Assembly: GCA_963841855.1 (NCBI GenBank)
Contig: CAWJEJ010000003.1
Span: forward strand, 744,001-808,000
Direction of reading: 5' to 3'
Source: CAXBBB01 sp963841855
GTDB lineage: Bacteria; Bacteroidota; Rhodothermia; Rhodothermales; BA12
DNA length: 64,000 nucleotides
Of this stretch, positions 1-8,691 are shown piece after piece. The position numbers and the translations under genes were made by a program. The notes under the pieces are model-generated. The model worked only from the letters and a program-made list of their open reading frames with translations. It was not told the DNA's origin and searched no databases. Position 1 is the stretch's first letter; every line of letters begins with the position of its first letter.

Positions 1-822
1 CCGATTCCAACCGACCGCAAAGTCGACTGGGTCACGCGACTGGCTAGGGCCGGGTTGCCTCGCATCCAGGCGACGAGTTTCGTCCACCCCAAGTGGGTAC
101 CGCAAATGGCCGATGCGTCGGACGTGATCGCCCAGCTTCCCGCCGTCCCGGGCTGCGTCTACTCGGCGCTGGCGCTCAACGAAAAGGGCGTCGAGCGGGC
201 ACTGGCCGCAGGCGTTGGTGCCATCGACCTGTCCATCGCCACGCACCCGCAGCACGCGCGCGACAACGTCAACATGACGGTCGAGGAGGGCGCCGAACGG
301 GCCGCGGCGATGATCCGCATGGCGCGCGAGGGCGGAGCCGAGGTGCAACTGAACTTGCAAACCGTGTGGGGCTACGCGCAGGCCGAGGACGTGCCGCTCG
401 CGACCATCACCCGGTTAGCCGAGCGCTTCGCCGACCGAGTCGACACGTTCTCGCTGGCAGATTCGACCGGGCGCGCCCACCCGCTGTCGATCCGCTTCAG
501 GATCGCCGCTGTGCGCAAAGTGGCGCCCCATGCCCGGCTCGTCCTCCACCTCCACGACACGCGCGGCGCCGGACTCGCCAACGTCGTCGCGGCGCTGGAG
601 TCGGGCGTCGACTGGTTCGACACGTCGCTGGGCGGATTGGGAGGCTGCCCCTTCATCCCCGGCGCGACCGGCAACATCGCGACCGAGGATACGGCGGCTC
701 TGCTGGGCGCGCTGAGCGTGCAGACGGGCATCGACGTGGAGGCCGTGTCGCAGGTGACGCGCGAGGTCGCGGAGTTTCTGGGGCGAGCGCTGCCGGGCAA
801 GGTATATGGGCTGAGCGGCTGA
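1..822 (+). CDS. hydroxymethylglutaryl-CoA lyase, 5' end outside window
   Basis: The frame is open from base 1 to the TGA at 820-822, giving 273 codons of a protein usually near 300 residues, so only about the first 30-40 residues are missing. The product would split HMG-CoA into acetyl-CoA and acetoacetate, the last step of leucine breakdown. Seen: the TSFVHPKWVPQMAD segment typical of the family, the metal-binding HLHDT motif (about residues 182-186 of the visible part) and the Gly/Cys-rich active-site loop GGLGGCPFIPGATGN. The first catalytic Arg-Asp segment lies outside the window. A hairpin follows the stop. A TTG at 55 is internal, not a start, because conserved sequence lies before it. 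Confidence 0.93.
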   Translation, partial: PIPTDRKVDWVTRLARAGLPRIQATSFVHPKWVPQMADASDVIAQLPAVPGCVYSALALNEKGVERALAAGVGAIDLSIATHPQHARDNVNMTVEEGAERAAAMIRMAREGGAEVQLNLQTVWGYAQAEDVPLATITRLAERFADRVDTFSLADSTGRAHPLSIRFRIAAVRKVAPHARLVLHLHDTRGAGLANVVAALESGVDWFDTSLGGLGGCPFIPGATGNIATEDTAALLGALSVQTGIDVEAVSQVTREVAEFLGRALPGKVYGLSG

Positions 823-829
823 TGCGAGA

Positions 830-862
830 AAGCCTGCCCCATCTCTCAGACAGGGCAGGCTT
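830..862. terminator. hairpin between convergent genes, likely bidirectional terminator
   Basis: Ten-base perfect inverted repeat AAGCCTGCCC (830-839) and GGGCAGGCTT (853-862) around a 13-base loop, placed between the convergent HMG-CoA lyase and lipoprotein genes. The T tract is short on either strand (TTT on the minus side), so termination strength is uncertain. Confidence 0.6.
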
Positions 863-888
863 GTGCGAGCCGAAGTCGCGGCGCAGAC

Positions 889-1509
889 TCAGTCGCGCCG
901 CCTCTCCTTGCGCTCGGCGCGCTCGACCGAGAACGTGCCCTCGACGCTGACCGTTTGGCGCGTGGCGGTCGAGTCAGACGCGGTGCGGCGGCCGAGCACG
1001 ACGGCGTCGAACGCGAACGTGCCTTCGAGCGCGTCGTCGGTCATGTTGGTAAACGTGATCGTACCGTCCGTTCCTAGCGCGTGCGTCCGGTCGTCGTCGC
1101 CCCTAAAGTGGTAGGCTGCCTTGAAGTGGTCGATCGGGGCGGCGCGGCGGCGGCGGATGCGCTCGGTCGGCAGGCCGATAGGGTAGGCGGTTCCGAGCGT
1201 GACGCCGTCCGAGAGGAAACCAGCCAGCCGAAACGATTGGGTGCGGTCGTCCGAGGTCAGGCGCAGGCCCAGGGCGGTGCCGGTCCGCGTGGTGTCGTCG
1301 CGCGTGAAGCTGACGAAGCCGCCCCCAAGTACGCCGTCCGCTGCGAGCGCGTCGGTCGAGCCGGAGAACGACTGTGAGGTGCCGTCGGGCGAGGTGACGG
1401 TGGCTTGGAACGTCTGGGCGACTTCGATCGGCGTGTCGATCGCGTCGGTGCTGTCGCAGGCGATAAAGAAAAGTGCCGCTAGAGGCAGCAGGAGAGAGAG
1501 GCGTCGCAT
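889..1509 (-). CDS. lipoprotein, paralogue of the next gene
   Basis: A 206-residue protein starting MRRLSLLL with a signal peptide ending in the lipobox FIAC, so it should be lipid-anchored. An upstream in-frame ATG (1548) would add 13 residues before the signal peptide; I chose 1509 because it puts the signal at the N-terminus. The remainder looks like a single beta-rich domain. Its C-terminus (DGTITFTNMTDD...VEGTF) matches the neighbouring lipoprotein (DGSITFTEATDD...FEGTF), so the two are tandem duplicates. It resembles small Bacteroidota lipoprotein families of unknown role. No function can be assigned. Confidence 0.8.
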   Translation of the reverse strand: MRRLSLLLPLAALFFIACDSTDAIDTPIEVAQTFQATVTSPDGTSQSFSGSTDALAADGVLGGGFVSFTRDDTTRTGTALGLRLTSDDRTQSFRLAGFLSDGVTLGTAYPIGLPTERIRRRRAAPIDHFKAAYHFRGDDDRTHALGTDGTITFTNMTDDALEGTFAFDAVVLGRRTASDSTATRQTVSVEGTFSVERAERKERRRD

Positions 1510-1610
1510 GTCGAGAATGGGTGGGGTGGAAGTGAACGGCAGTAGCATAGGCGCCTTTCTGCGTCAGCACGTTCCCCAAAGTGTGGCGGTTGTGTGTCGA
1601 TCCCAAAGGC

Positions 1611-1646
1611 CACGCGGCGCGCCTCCCGTCGAAAGCGCGCCGCGTG
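1611..1646 (-). terminator. strong GC hairpin after lipoprotein gene
   Basis: Twelve-base perfect arms CACGCGGCGCGC (1611-1622) and GCGCGCCGCGTG (1635-1646) lie just past the stop of the minus-strand lipoprotein at 1663. No T tract follows, so it may work as an RNA-stabilising hairpin or a weak terminator. Confidence 0.5.
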
Positions 1647-1662
1647 CCAGAGCGAGTAGAGA

Positions 1663-2295
1663 TCAGCGGCTTCCGTCGCGGTCCGGAGTCACGCGGCGAT
1701 CGGTGCGAAACGTGCCCTCGAACGTCGTCGGCTCGGCCGAACGCGCACCGTCGGCGCTTATGACGAGCGTCCGCGCTTGGAAACGAAAGCTGCCCACCCG
1801 CACGTCGTCGGTGGCTTCGGTGAACGTGATCGACCCGTCGCCGCCCAGCGCGAGCAGCGACTGAGCCTGCGACTGCGTGACATAGACGGAGATGAAGGTG
1901 TTTGCGCCGCTGAAACCGAGCGTGGATTCGTCCGCTGCTTGGTCGCCGCCGCGCGTGAATCCGATGGCATACTTCTGACCTACGACGGGTATGGCGTCGG
2001 TGATACCGATGAAGACCAGCGTTTCGGCTTCGTCGTTGGTCGTGAGTTCGATCGTGGTCAAGATGGCCGTCGTGTCGCCGCCGCGGCCGATGGCGAAGCT
2101 GCCGAACAGGCCTGAGCGATCGCCCAGGTCGGGCGAGGCCGAGCCTTCGAGCGCGCGCTCGGACGACGCGGTAACGGCGCGCGCCTCAAACGTGTTGGCT
2201 GTGGCCTCGACGAGTGGAACGTCGGCGTCCGGCGAACTGCTGTCGCACGCGGCGAGCAGCAAGGTGGCGGCGATCAGAAGCGAGGAGATGCGCAT
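1663..2295 (-). CDS. lipoprotein, paralogue of the previous gene
   Basis: A 210-residue protein beginning MRISSLLIAATLLLAACDSS: signal peptide with lipobox LAAC, then an acidic low-complexity linker and a beta-rich domain. The open frame continues upstream to 2670, but ATG 2295 puts the signal peptide first and is the likely start. It is read in the same direction as its paralogue downstream (154-base gap) and divergently from the FliI-like ATPase. It is a surface or periplasmic lipoprotein of unknown function. Confidence 0.8.
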   Translation of the reverse strand: MRISSLLIAATLLLAACDSSSPDADVPLVEATANTFEARAVTASSERALEGSASPDLGDRSGLFGSFAIGRGGDTTAILTTIELTTNDEAETLVFIGITDAIPVVGQKYAIGFTRGGDQAADESTLGFSGANTFISVYVTQSQAQSLLALGGDGSITFTEATDDVRVGSFRFQARTLVISADGARSAEPTTFEGTFRTDRRVTPDRDGSR

Positions 2296-2430
2296 GGCAG
2301 GGGCGAGCGGAAGAGTGAAAATCGAAGACGCAGGAGATGCGCCGCGCGGAAAACTCTGCCCGCTACGCACCGAAATGCTGTTCTGGCACGCTGGTTTCGT
2401 GCTGGCGCGATGTTGGCACCGACACCCGGC

Positions 2431-3750
2431 ATGTCCGACTTCCCCTTCCTCACCCACTGTCTCGGGCAGATCGCGCCTGCTACGGCTCGCCGCTTTGGAC
2501 GGGTTCAAAGTGCGGTCGGGCTGCTCGTCGAGGCGTCGGACGTGGGCGCGTCGGTCGGCGAGCTGTGCTACGTCCACGAGGGCGACGTGCCGAGCGAGCG
2601 TCCACTGTCTGCCGAGGTCGTCGGTGTCAAGGGGCGGACGACGATCCTGATGCCGCTCGAGGAGACGCACGGATTGCGCGCAGGCAGTCTGGTCGAGCGC
2701 GCCGGGTTACCGCTGGCCGTCGAAGTCAGCGACGCGCTGTTGGGGCGCGTGCTAGACGCGCGCGGTCGCCCCATCGACGGCAAGGGACCGCTTCCCAAAG
2801 GCACGCCCGCTCCGCTGCACCGCGATCCGCCCGCCGCACTTTCGCGCCGCTTGATCGACGAGCCGCTGCACACCGGCATCCGCGCCGTCGACGGATTCCT
2901 GACGCTGGGCAAGGGGCAGCGCATCGGCATTTTTGCCGGGTCGGGCGTGGGTAAGAGCACGCTGATGGGCACGATGGCACGGCAGACGACGGCCGACGTG
3001 AACGTGATCGCGCTGATCGGCGAGCGTGGACGCGAGGTCCGCGAGTTCGTCGTGGACAGCCTGGGGCCTGAGGGACTAGCAAAGAGCGTCGTCGTTGCCG
3101 TCACGAGCGATCAGGCGGCGATGAGCCGGGTCAAGGGCGGCTTTACCGCAATGGCCGTCGCCGAATACTTCCGCGATCAGGGCAAGGACGTGCTGCTGAT
3201 GATGGACAGCGTGACGCGCACGGCCATGGCGCAGCGCGAAGTCGGCCTGGCCGTCGGGGAGCCGCCGACGACGCGAGGCTACACGCCGTCCGTGTTCGCC
3301 CTGCTTCCGCGCCTGCTCGAGCGCGCCGGGCCGGGCGAGACGGGCACGATCACAGGCCTGTTCACCGTCCTCGTCGACGGGGACGACATGAACGAGCCCG
3401 TCGCCGACGCCGTCAGGGGTATTCTGGACGGCCACGTCGTGCTCTCGCGCAAACTGGCGCACGAGGGGCACTATCCAGCCATCGACGTGCTGCAGAGCGT
3501 GAGCCGCACCATGGGACGCGTCGCCACAGAGGCTCACGTGGGAGCCGCCCAGTCCGCGCGCCGCCTGCTGGCCGACTACCGCGAGGCCGAAGACCTCATC
3601 CGCATCGGCGCCTACGTCAAGGGCAGCGACGCCCGCGTAGACCGCGCTGTTGCCGCGCGCGAGGGCCTGAACGACTTTCTGCGCCAACCCTCACACGGCG
3701 ACGATTCACCGGACTCGGCCGATCGGCTGCTGCGATTGGTCGCCGCCTAG
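2431..3750 (+). CDS. fliI: FliI/YscN-family export ATPase
   Basis: A 439-residue F1-type ATPase that, in flagellar or type III export, unfolds and feeds substrates into the export gate. Seen: N-terminal beta barrel, Walker A GSGVGKST (residues 170-177), the ALIGERGREVREF segment, the Walker B region LLMMDSVTR, and the GEPPTTRGYTPSVFALLPRLLERAG block characteristic of FliI/YscN rather than ATP synthase beta. ATG 2410 would add seven residues; 2431 fits the family better. No other flagellar or secretion gene is in the window, so flagellar versus type III use cannot be decided from context. Confidence 0.88.
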   Translation: MSDFPFLTHCLGQIAPATARRFGRVQSAVGLLVEASDVGASVGELCYVHEGDVPSERPLSAEVVGVKGRTTILMPLEETHGLRAGSLVERAGLPLAVEVSDALLGRVLDARGRPIDGKGPLPKGTPAPLHRDPPAALSRRLIDEPLHTGIRAVDGFLTLGKGQRIGIFAGSGVGKSTLMGTMARQTTADVNVIALIGERGREVREFVVDSLGPEGLAKSVVVAVTSDQAAMSRVKGGFTAMAVAEYFRDQGKDVLLMMDSVTRTAMAQREVGLAVGEPPTTRGYTPSVFALLPRLLERAGPGETGTITGLFTVLVDGDDMNEPVADAVRGILDGHVVLSRKLAHEGHYPAIDVLQSVSRTMGRVATEAHVGAAQSARRLLADYREAEDLIRIGAYVKGSDARVDRAVAAREGLNDFLRQPSHGDDSPDSADRLLRLVAA

Positions 3751-4025
3751 GCAGCGTCGACATTAGCCGAGGCGATGCAGAGCGACACGGCAGAGCGTTC
3801 AAGCGCGCCGCAGAAGCGAGCCAAGCGCAATTGCCAGCGTTGCCTAGATTGGCTTCTCGCCTCCGCCTTTGGAGGCAGCCGAGGCGGGTAGCCAGCGGAG
3901 GGGCGAGGCCGCCCGGCGCCCAGGCCTAATCGTACTTTTGCGCGCGGCGAGTGTCATACCAAAAGCCGAGATGGGTCTACATCCAACATCCGATGTAGAT
4001 AAGAGATATCTGCCAATCTTTCTCC
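3751..4025. promoter_or_regulatory. 275-base leader with perfect hairpin before STAS-like gene
   Basis: No gene is seen. It holds a small GCCTCC/GGAGGC hairpin (3859-3876) and a perfect eight-base inverted repeat TCTACATC (3976-3983) and GATGTAGA (3992-3999) ending 26 bases before the ATG of the STAS-like gene. The second is placed like an operator or 5'-UTR hairpin. Confidence 0.4.
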
Positions 4026-4463
4026 ATGTCCAAATCCGTCGGTTGCCGCTACTGCATCGTCCCCGAAGCGTCGCTCGCTCGGCTTTGGATAGTGGGATCC
4101 GTCGACCGCGAAACGCAGCTGGCCGCTCTTTCGATGCTTCGGGGCGATCCGCTCTGGCACGAGAATACGGACGTCATCTGGGATTGCAGCGGCGTATCCG
4201 AGGTCGTCATCGACCCTACCGGCTTGGAGGAAGTGTTGGAGGCGCTGTTGGACGAACCGGAGGGAATGGACCTCTTCTACGGCAGCCAAGACGACGTGTA
4301 CGTGATTGCCAAACTGTTCGCGACGCTCGAACGGCGCAGAGGCAAGCGCGCCCGCGTGTGCAAGACGATGGCCGAGGTGCTGGACGCTCTGGACTGCACC
4401 AGCCTTCCGGAGGCTCTGCGCGATGCCGCGGACGAGGCGGACGGGCGTCAGCGCATGGCTTAG
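4026..4463 (+). CDS. STAS/SpoIIAA-like protein
   Basis: A 145-residue soluble protein with no signal peptide. The pattern (short beta strand, alternating helices, central DVIWDCSGVSEV strand, late VYVIAKLFATLE region) resembles the SpoIIAA-like/STAS-like family of Bacteroidota. Aligned by eye with the protein at 20621-21034, both share DPLW...WDCS, the spacing to the middle helix and the Cys-rich YCI start, so they are paralogues. Proteins of this fold often act as partner or regulatory modules, but no partner (kinase, phosphatase or transporter) is adjacent. Function unknown. Confidence 0.65.
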   Translation: MSKSVGCRYCIVPEASLARLWIVGSVDRETQLAALSMLRGDPLWHENTDVIWDCSGVSEVVIDPTGLEEVLEALLDEPEGMDLFYGSQDDVYVIAKLFATLERRRGKRARVCKTMAEVLDALDCTSLPEALRDAADEADGRQRMA

Positions 4464-4468
4464 GAGCA

Positions 4469-4500
4469 AGAGACCAGCGACTCGCGTTCTGCCGGTCTCT
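4469..4500 (+). terminator. hairpin after STAS-like gene
   Basis: Seven-base perfect arms AGAGACC (4469-4475) and GGTCTCT (4494-4500) directly after the stop of the STAS-like gene and 23 bases before pdxH. There is no T tract, so it is a weak candidate. Confidence 0.35.
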
Positions 4501-4523
4501 CACGCCGACCCACCGCCATCGCC

Positions 4524-5168
4524 ATGTCCATCGACGCCTCCGACCTCCGCCAGTCGTACGAAAAGGGCGCGCTGGACGAAGCATCGGCGTCGGCCGACCC
4601 GTTCGATCAGTTCGACCTGTGGTTCGCCGATGCCAACGCGCACGACGGCGTAGCCGAGGCCAACGCGATGACGCTCGCCACGGTCGACGCGGGCGGCATA
4701 CCGTCTGCCCGGATCGTGCTGCTCAAGGGCGCCGACGCGCGCGGATTCGTGTTCTACACCAACTATGCCAGTAGCAAAGGCCGCGCGCTGGACGCGTCGG
4801 GCAAGGCCGCGCTCGTGTTTTGGTGGCCCCCCCTCGAACGCCAGGTCCGCATCCAGGGCGATGTGGCGCGCGTCTCCCCGTCCGAGAGCGACGCGTACTT
4901 CGCGAGCCGCCCGCACGGCAGCCGCGTCGGCGCGATCGTCTCTCCGCAGAGCACCGTCGTCACGCGCGCCGGCCTCGAATCCCGCCTAGCTCGCGCGCAG
5001 GCCGACTATCCCGAAGGCTCGGACGTGCCACGCCCCGACGGATGGGGCGGTTACCGCGTCGTGCCGCTGCGGATCGAGTTTTGGCAAGGCCGCCCCAACC
5101 GCCTGCACGACCGTCTACTCTACACCCGCGACGGCGACTCGTGGAAGTGCGACCGCCTCGCCCCGTGA
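4524..5168 (+). CDS. pdxH: pyridoxamine 5'-phosphate oxidase
   Basis: A 214-residue FMN enzyme that oxidises pyridoxine or pyridoxamine 5'-phosphate to pyridoxal 5'-phosphate. Seen: start helix with LRQSYEKGALDE, the FMN-binding SARIVLLKGAD and FYTNYASSKGRAL segments, FWWPPLERQVRIQG, the substrate motif SRPHGSRVGAIVSPQS and the C-terminal IEFWQGRPNRLHDR with conserved Arg and His. Length equals the family norm. Its TGA overlaps the GTG start of the following acetyltransferase, so the two are probably co-translated. Confidence 0.96.
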   Translation: MSIDASDLRQSYEKGALDEASASADPFDQFDLWFADANAHDGVAEANAMTLATVDAGGIPSARIVLLKGADARGFVFYTNYASSKGRALDASGKAALVFWWPPLERQVRIQGDVARVSPSESDAYFASRPHGSRVGAIVSPQSTVVTRAGLESRLARAQADYPEGSDVPRPDGWGGYRVVPLRIEFWQGRPNRLHDRLLYTRDGDSWKCDRLAP

Positions 5169-5638
5169 CGGCGTTCGACACACCTCACCCCGACGCTCTG
5201 CCGCCCGATGTGGCGGCGCTGTGGCAGGCATTTGCCGATCAGCAGGCGAGCGTCGTCGCGCTGCCCGACGCCGAACGTGCGCATCTGGCCGCCGTGTGGA
5301 ACGGGCGGTTCGCCGCCGAACGCGAGCGCGGGCCGTTCCAGATCGAGGTCGCCCGAGCAGGTGGAGAGGCAGTGGGGTTCTGCACCGCGTCCGTCAAAGC
5401 TAACGAAGGCGCCGTCGGCTACCTGTTCGTCGCCCGCCCGCACCGAGGGAGCGGAGTGGGCGCCTCCTTGCTCGAACGAGCGCACACGTGGATGCGCACG
5501 CGCGGCGCCCAGATCGTGACGCTTGTCGTCCGCGCGGGCAACGATGCCGCGCTGGACTGGTACGTCCGTCAGGGCTACGCGCCGACGTACTCGGTGATGC
5601 ACCGCGTCCTACCTTCGAGCGTCGCAGAGAACACCTGA
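5165..5638 (+). CDS. GNAT-family N-acetyltransferase
   Basis: A 157-residue protein with the GNAT acetyl-CoA site: GYLFVARPHRGSGVGASLLE (motif A, R/Q-x-x-G-x-G/A) and the C-terminal NDAALDWYVRQGYAPTYSV motif B. The GTG start overlaps the pdxH stop (GTGA); the frame is open further upstream, but that part lies antisense-like within pdxH codons and is not coding. The substrate is unknown. Coupling to PdxH suggests co-expression rather than a shared pathway. Confidence 0.85.
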   Translation: MTAFDTPHPDALPPDVAALWQAFADQQASVVALPDAERAHLAAVWNGRFAAERERGPFQIEVARAGGEAVGFCTASVKANEGAVGYLFVARPHRGSGVGASLLERAHTWMRTRGAQIVTLVVRAGNDAALDWYVRQGYAPTYSVMHRVLPSSVAENT

Positions 5639-5747
5639 CGGGTCTCCGACGACTACCAGGTTGGGAGCTAACTCAGGATACTGTCTCCCCAAGCGGGTTG
5701 CCCTCGTCGCTGATCCACCCACGGTCAGGAGGAGACCGAGCGCCGTC

Positions 5748-5800
5748 GCGAGCAGAGCCGCCCCAAACGGGAGCGAGCAGAGCCGCCCCAAACGGGAGCG
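5748..5800. repeat. 25-bp tandem duplication
   Basis: Two perfect 25-base copies (5748-5772 and 5773-5797) plus three further bases, core AGCCGCCCCAAACGGGAGCG, in the 271-base gap between the acetyltransferase and aldo/keto reductase genes. No gene is supported in this gap. Confidence 0.8.
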
Positions 5801-5909
5801 TGCGGGCGGATCGAAAGAGCGCTGCATCAACTCGGTGCATTTGCCGCCGAGCCACGCGCTCAGCGCGCCGAGTCGGTAGCTTGGCCACCCACCCGACAGA
5901 CCCACCGCG

Positions 5910-6842
5910 ATGCCCGACCTCCCGCTGATCTACGGCTGCATGAACCTGGGCGGCTCTTGGGACGCCGAGCCGCTCACCGATGACATCGTCCGCCGCGCCC
6001 ACACGCTCGTCGACACTGCTCTCGACTGCGGCATTACCCGCTTCGACCATGCCGACATCTACACGCGCGGAAAGTCGGAGGAAGTGTTCGGCCGAATCCT
6101 GGCCGAGCGGCCCAGCCTGCGAGGCCAAGTCGAGATCCAAACCAAATGCGGAATCGTGCTGCCACAGGGCGACGGCGGCGTGCGCTACAATCTATCGGCG
6201 GACTACGTGGTGGCTGCCGTCGAGGCTAGTTTGCAGCGGTTGCAGGTCGAGCGGATCGATGTGCTGCTGCTCCATCGTCCCGATCCGCTGGCGCATCCGG
6301 CCCAAACGGCTCAGGCGCTCGAATCGCTGCACGCCTCGGGCAAGGTGGCGGCGTTCGGCGTGAGCAACTATCCGGCGCCCCATTTTCAGGTGCTGCGAGG
6401 CGTCGCCGACGTGCCGTGGCGGGCGCACCAGATCGAAGTGAGCCTGCTGCACGCGGGCGCGCTCTCCGAAGCGACGTGGTTCAACCGGGCCGACGCACCT
6501 CAGCCGTGGACCGGCGCGTCCGACGTGCGAGCGGACGCGCAATCGTCGGGCGTCGAGGTGCAGGCGTGGTCGCCGCTGGCCAAAGGACGCGCCGCCTGGC
6601 CCTCGGACGAACCAGACGAGAAGGCCCGCGATGTCGCCCGCATCGTCGCTGATTTGTCTGAGCGCCGAAACGCACCGCGCGAAGCGATCGCGCTGGCGTG
6701 GCTGGTGCGCGCGGGCATCACGCCCGTCGTCGGCACGACCACGCCCGAGCGGCTGCGCGCCGCCGCCCAAGTCCGAGACGTGACGCTGGATGCCGACGAG
6801 TGGTACCGCTTGTTCGCTGCCGCGACCGCTCCGATGCCCTGA
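5910..6842 (+). CDS. aldo/keto reductase, YdhF-like
   Basis: A 310-residue TIM-barrel oxidoreductase expected to reduce carbonyls with NADPH in the cytoplasm. Seen: YGCMNLGGSW start, the catalytic Asp/Tyr segment FDHADIYTRGKSEEVFG, the Lys-bearing QTKCGI strand, the His of LLLHRPDPL, and the C-terminal cofactor region ITPVVGTTTPERL. The pattern fits the AKR subgroup typified by E. coli YdhF. It appears to be a single gene, followed by a degenerate repeat hairpin. The physiological substrate cannot be inferred. Confidence 0.9.
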   Translation: MPDLPLIYGCMNLGGSWDAEPLTDDIVRRAHTLVDTALDCGITRFDHADIYTRGKSEEVFGRILAERPSLRGQVEIQTKCGIVLPQGDGGVRYNLSADYVVAAVEASLQRLQVERIDVLLLHRPDPLAHPAQTAQALESLHASGKVAAFGVSNYPAPHFQVLRGVADVPWRAHQIEVSLLHAGALSEATWFNRADAPQPWTGASDVRADAQSSGVEVQAWSPLAKGRAAWPSDEPDEKARDVARIVADLSERRNAPREAIALAWLVRAGITPVVGTTTPERLRAAAQVRDVTLDADEWYRLFAAATAPMP

Positions 6843-6887
6843 CGAACGTGCGCGCGGTCGGTGAGTAAGCCGGCGCTCTCCGAGTTT

Positions 6888-6920
6888 CAAAGCTGTCAGG
6901 TTTCCAAAACCCGGCTGTTT
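6888..6920. repeat. degenerate copy of palindromic repeat
   Basis: Begins with the 15-base arm AAAGCTGTCAGGTTT, identical to that of the intact hairpin at 47000-47032, but the second arm is eroded (AAAACCCGGCTGTTT). It lies between the aldo/keto reductase and glycosyltransferase genes. Confidence 0.6.
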
Positions 6921-7051
6921 CCCGCACTTCGTCTCCGAGGCGCGTCTCGCCGACCTCCTGCGCACCGGCTGCGCGCTGTGCGAAAGCCCCGCGCGTCGCT
7001 TGTCCAGACGCGCGTGGAGCCGTAGCGTAGCCTGTTCGTCACCCCGTTCGC

Positions 7052-8662
7052 ATGACGGCCTTGCTGCCCTACCTCGTCACCGCCGCCGCCGCCCTCTACG
7101 CCATCTGCATGTTCGTGTTGTTGGTCTTCGGCGTCCACCTGCTCGTCCTGTCGGTCAAGGCGGTGGGGATGGAGCGGCAGCAGCCCGGCGTTCCTCCCTT
7201 GACCGCGCGCGCGCCCTCCAGTTTGCCGCGCGTCACGGTCCAGCTTCCGCTCTACAACGAAGCTTTCGTCGCTGACCGCCTGATCGACGCCGTCGCTCGG
7301 CTCGACTATCCGCGTCACCTGTTCGACGTGCAGGTACTCGACGACTCGACCGACGACACGTCCGCCGTCGTGGCTCAGAGCGTGGCGCGGTGGCAGGCGC
7401 TGGGCGTGCGGATCGTCCACGTCCGGCGCGCCAGCCGCCAGGGCTACAAGGCCGGAGCGTTGCAGCATGGACTGGAGCAGAGCGACGCCGACCTAGTGGC
7501 CATCTTCGACGCCGATTTCGTACCCCAATGCGACTTCCTGACGCGCGCCGTCGCCGGGTTCGACGCGCCCGATGTGGGGCTCGTCCAGGCGCGATGGGGA
7601 CACCTCAACCCCAACTATTCGCTGCTGACACGCGTCCAGGCGATGGGGCTGGACGCGCACTTCGCCTTGGAGCAGCGCGTCCGCGACCAGACGGGTCTGA
7701 TGCTCAACTTCAACGGCACGGCGGGCGTGTGGCGGCGGGCATGCATCGACGCGGCGGGCGGCTGGAGCCACGACACGCTGACCGAAGACCTCGATCTGAG
7801 CTACCGCGCCCAGCTGTCCGGCTGGCGCCTGCGCTACCTCGACCCGATCGAGGTGCCCGCCGAGCTTCCCATCGACATGTCGGCGCTCCGCCAGCAGCAG
7901 TTCCGGTGGACCAAAGGCGCCGCCGAGACCGCGCGCAAACTCGTCGGCCCGCTCCTGCGCAGCGACGTCGACCTGCGGCGCAAAACGTACGGGCTGCTCC
8001 ACTTGACGGCGCACATCGTCTTTCCGTTCGTGCTTGGGGCGCTGCTGCTGCATCCGGTCGTGACGTGGGCGCGCTCGGCCGGAATGGGGCCGGGACCGGT
8101 CTACTTCGGGCTGATGAGCCTGGGGCTGGTCGGCTTTGCCGGGTTCGGTCTGGCCCAGATCGTCGCGCAGCGGCATCTGTATCCCGACTGGCCGCGGCGC
8201 CTGCTGTGGCTGCCGCTCTACATGGCCAGCACGTCCGGGCTGGCGCTGAGCAACACGCTGGCGCTGTTCGACGCGTGGCGCGGGCGCAAGACCGGCTTCG
8301 TCCGCACGCCCAAATACCGCATCGGATCGAGCGACGATCTGGCGTTTGCGGGCGACAGCCTCCCGACCGTCGCTCCCTCGTCCGGCGATGGCGCAGCGGC
8401 CAACGTGTCGCTGTCGCAGGGCGATGGAATGGCGGACTACACGCCTCCGAGTAGGACACGCCCGAGTTACGTGCGCCGCACGCACGGGCTCGTCGTCTGG
8501 GTCGAAGCGCTCGTCGCCCTCTACGCGCTTGCGGGGCTGGTCGTCGTGGTCGGGGCGGGCGCGTGGGTGGCAGTTCCGTTTCAAGCCCTCTTCGCCGCCG
8601 GATTCGTGACGCTGACGTGGTGGAATCTCAAGCGCCCGCCGCTTGTCGCCGTGGGTGGGTGA
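7052..8662 (+). CDS. membrane GT2 glycosyltransferase, CslA-like
   Basis: A 536-residue processive-type family 2 glycosyltransferase. One hydrophobic segment (about residues 5-35) precedes a cytoplasmic GT-A domain with QLPLYNE (64-70), DDSTDD (97-102), the metal-binding FDADF (152-156), the acceptor TEDLDLS and the QQQFRW (QxxRW) motif near residue 286. About four further membrane helices follow. QxxRW marks enzymes that polymerise sugars from nucleotide-sugar donors (cellulose, mannan or glucan synthases of the CslA type); ceramide-glucosyltransferase-like activity is the alternative. An insertion rich in Ser/Gly (about 420-465) splits the C-terminal helices. No other polysaccharide gene is adjacent. 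Confidence 0.88.
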   Translation: MTALLPYLVTAAAALYAICMFVLLVFGVHLLVLSVKAVGMERQQPGVPPLTARAPSSLPRVTVQLPLYNEAFVADRLIDAVARLDYPRHLFDVQVLDDSTDDTSAVVAQSVARWQALGVRIVHVRRASRQGYKAGALQHGLEQSDADLVAIFDADFVPQCDFLTRAVAGFDAPDVGLVQARWGHLNPNYSLLTRVQAMGLDAHFALEQRVRDQTGLMLNFNGTAGVWRRACIDAAGGWSHDTLTEDLDLSYRAQLSGWRLRYLDPIEVPAELPIDMSALRQQQFRWTKGAAETARKLVGPLLRSDVDLRRKTYGLLHLTAHIVFPFVLGALLLHPVVTWARSAGMGPGPVYFGLMSLGLVGFAGFGLAQIVAQRHLYPDWPRRLLWLPLYMASTSGLALSNTLALFDAWRGRKTGFVRTPKYRIGSSDDLAFAGDSLPTVAPSSGDGAAANVSLSQGDGMADYTPPSRTRPSYVRRTHGLVVWVEALVALYALAGLVVVVGAGAWVAVPFQALFAAGFVTLTWWNLKRPPLVAVGG

Positions 8663-8691
8663 AGGGAACCCCTTGCACGTGCTGTTGATAG

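Noticed and set aside
93..950. Long plus-strand frame overlapping HMG-CoA lyase
   Set aside because: Arg/Gly-rich, low-complexity translation typical of an off-frame shadow in high-GC DNA; the other frame has the enzyme motifs.
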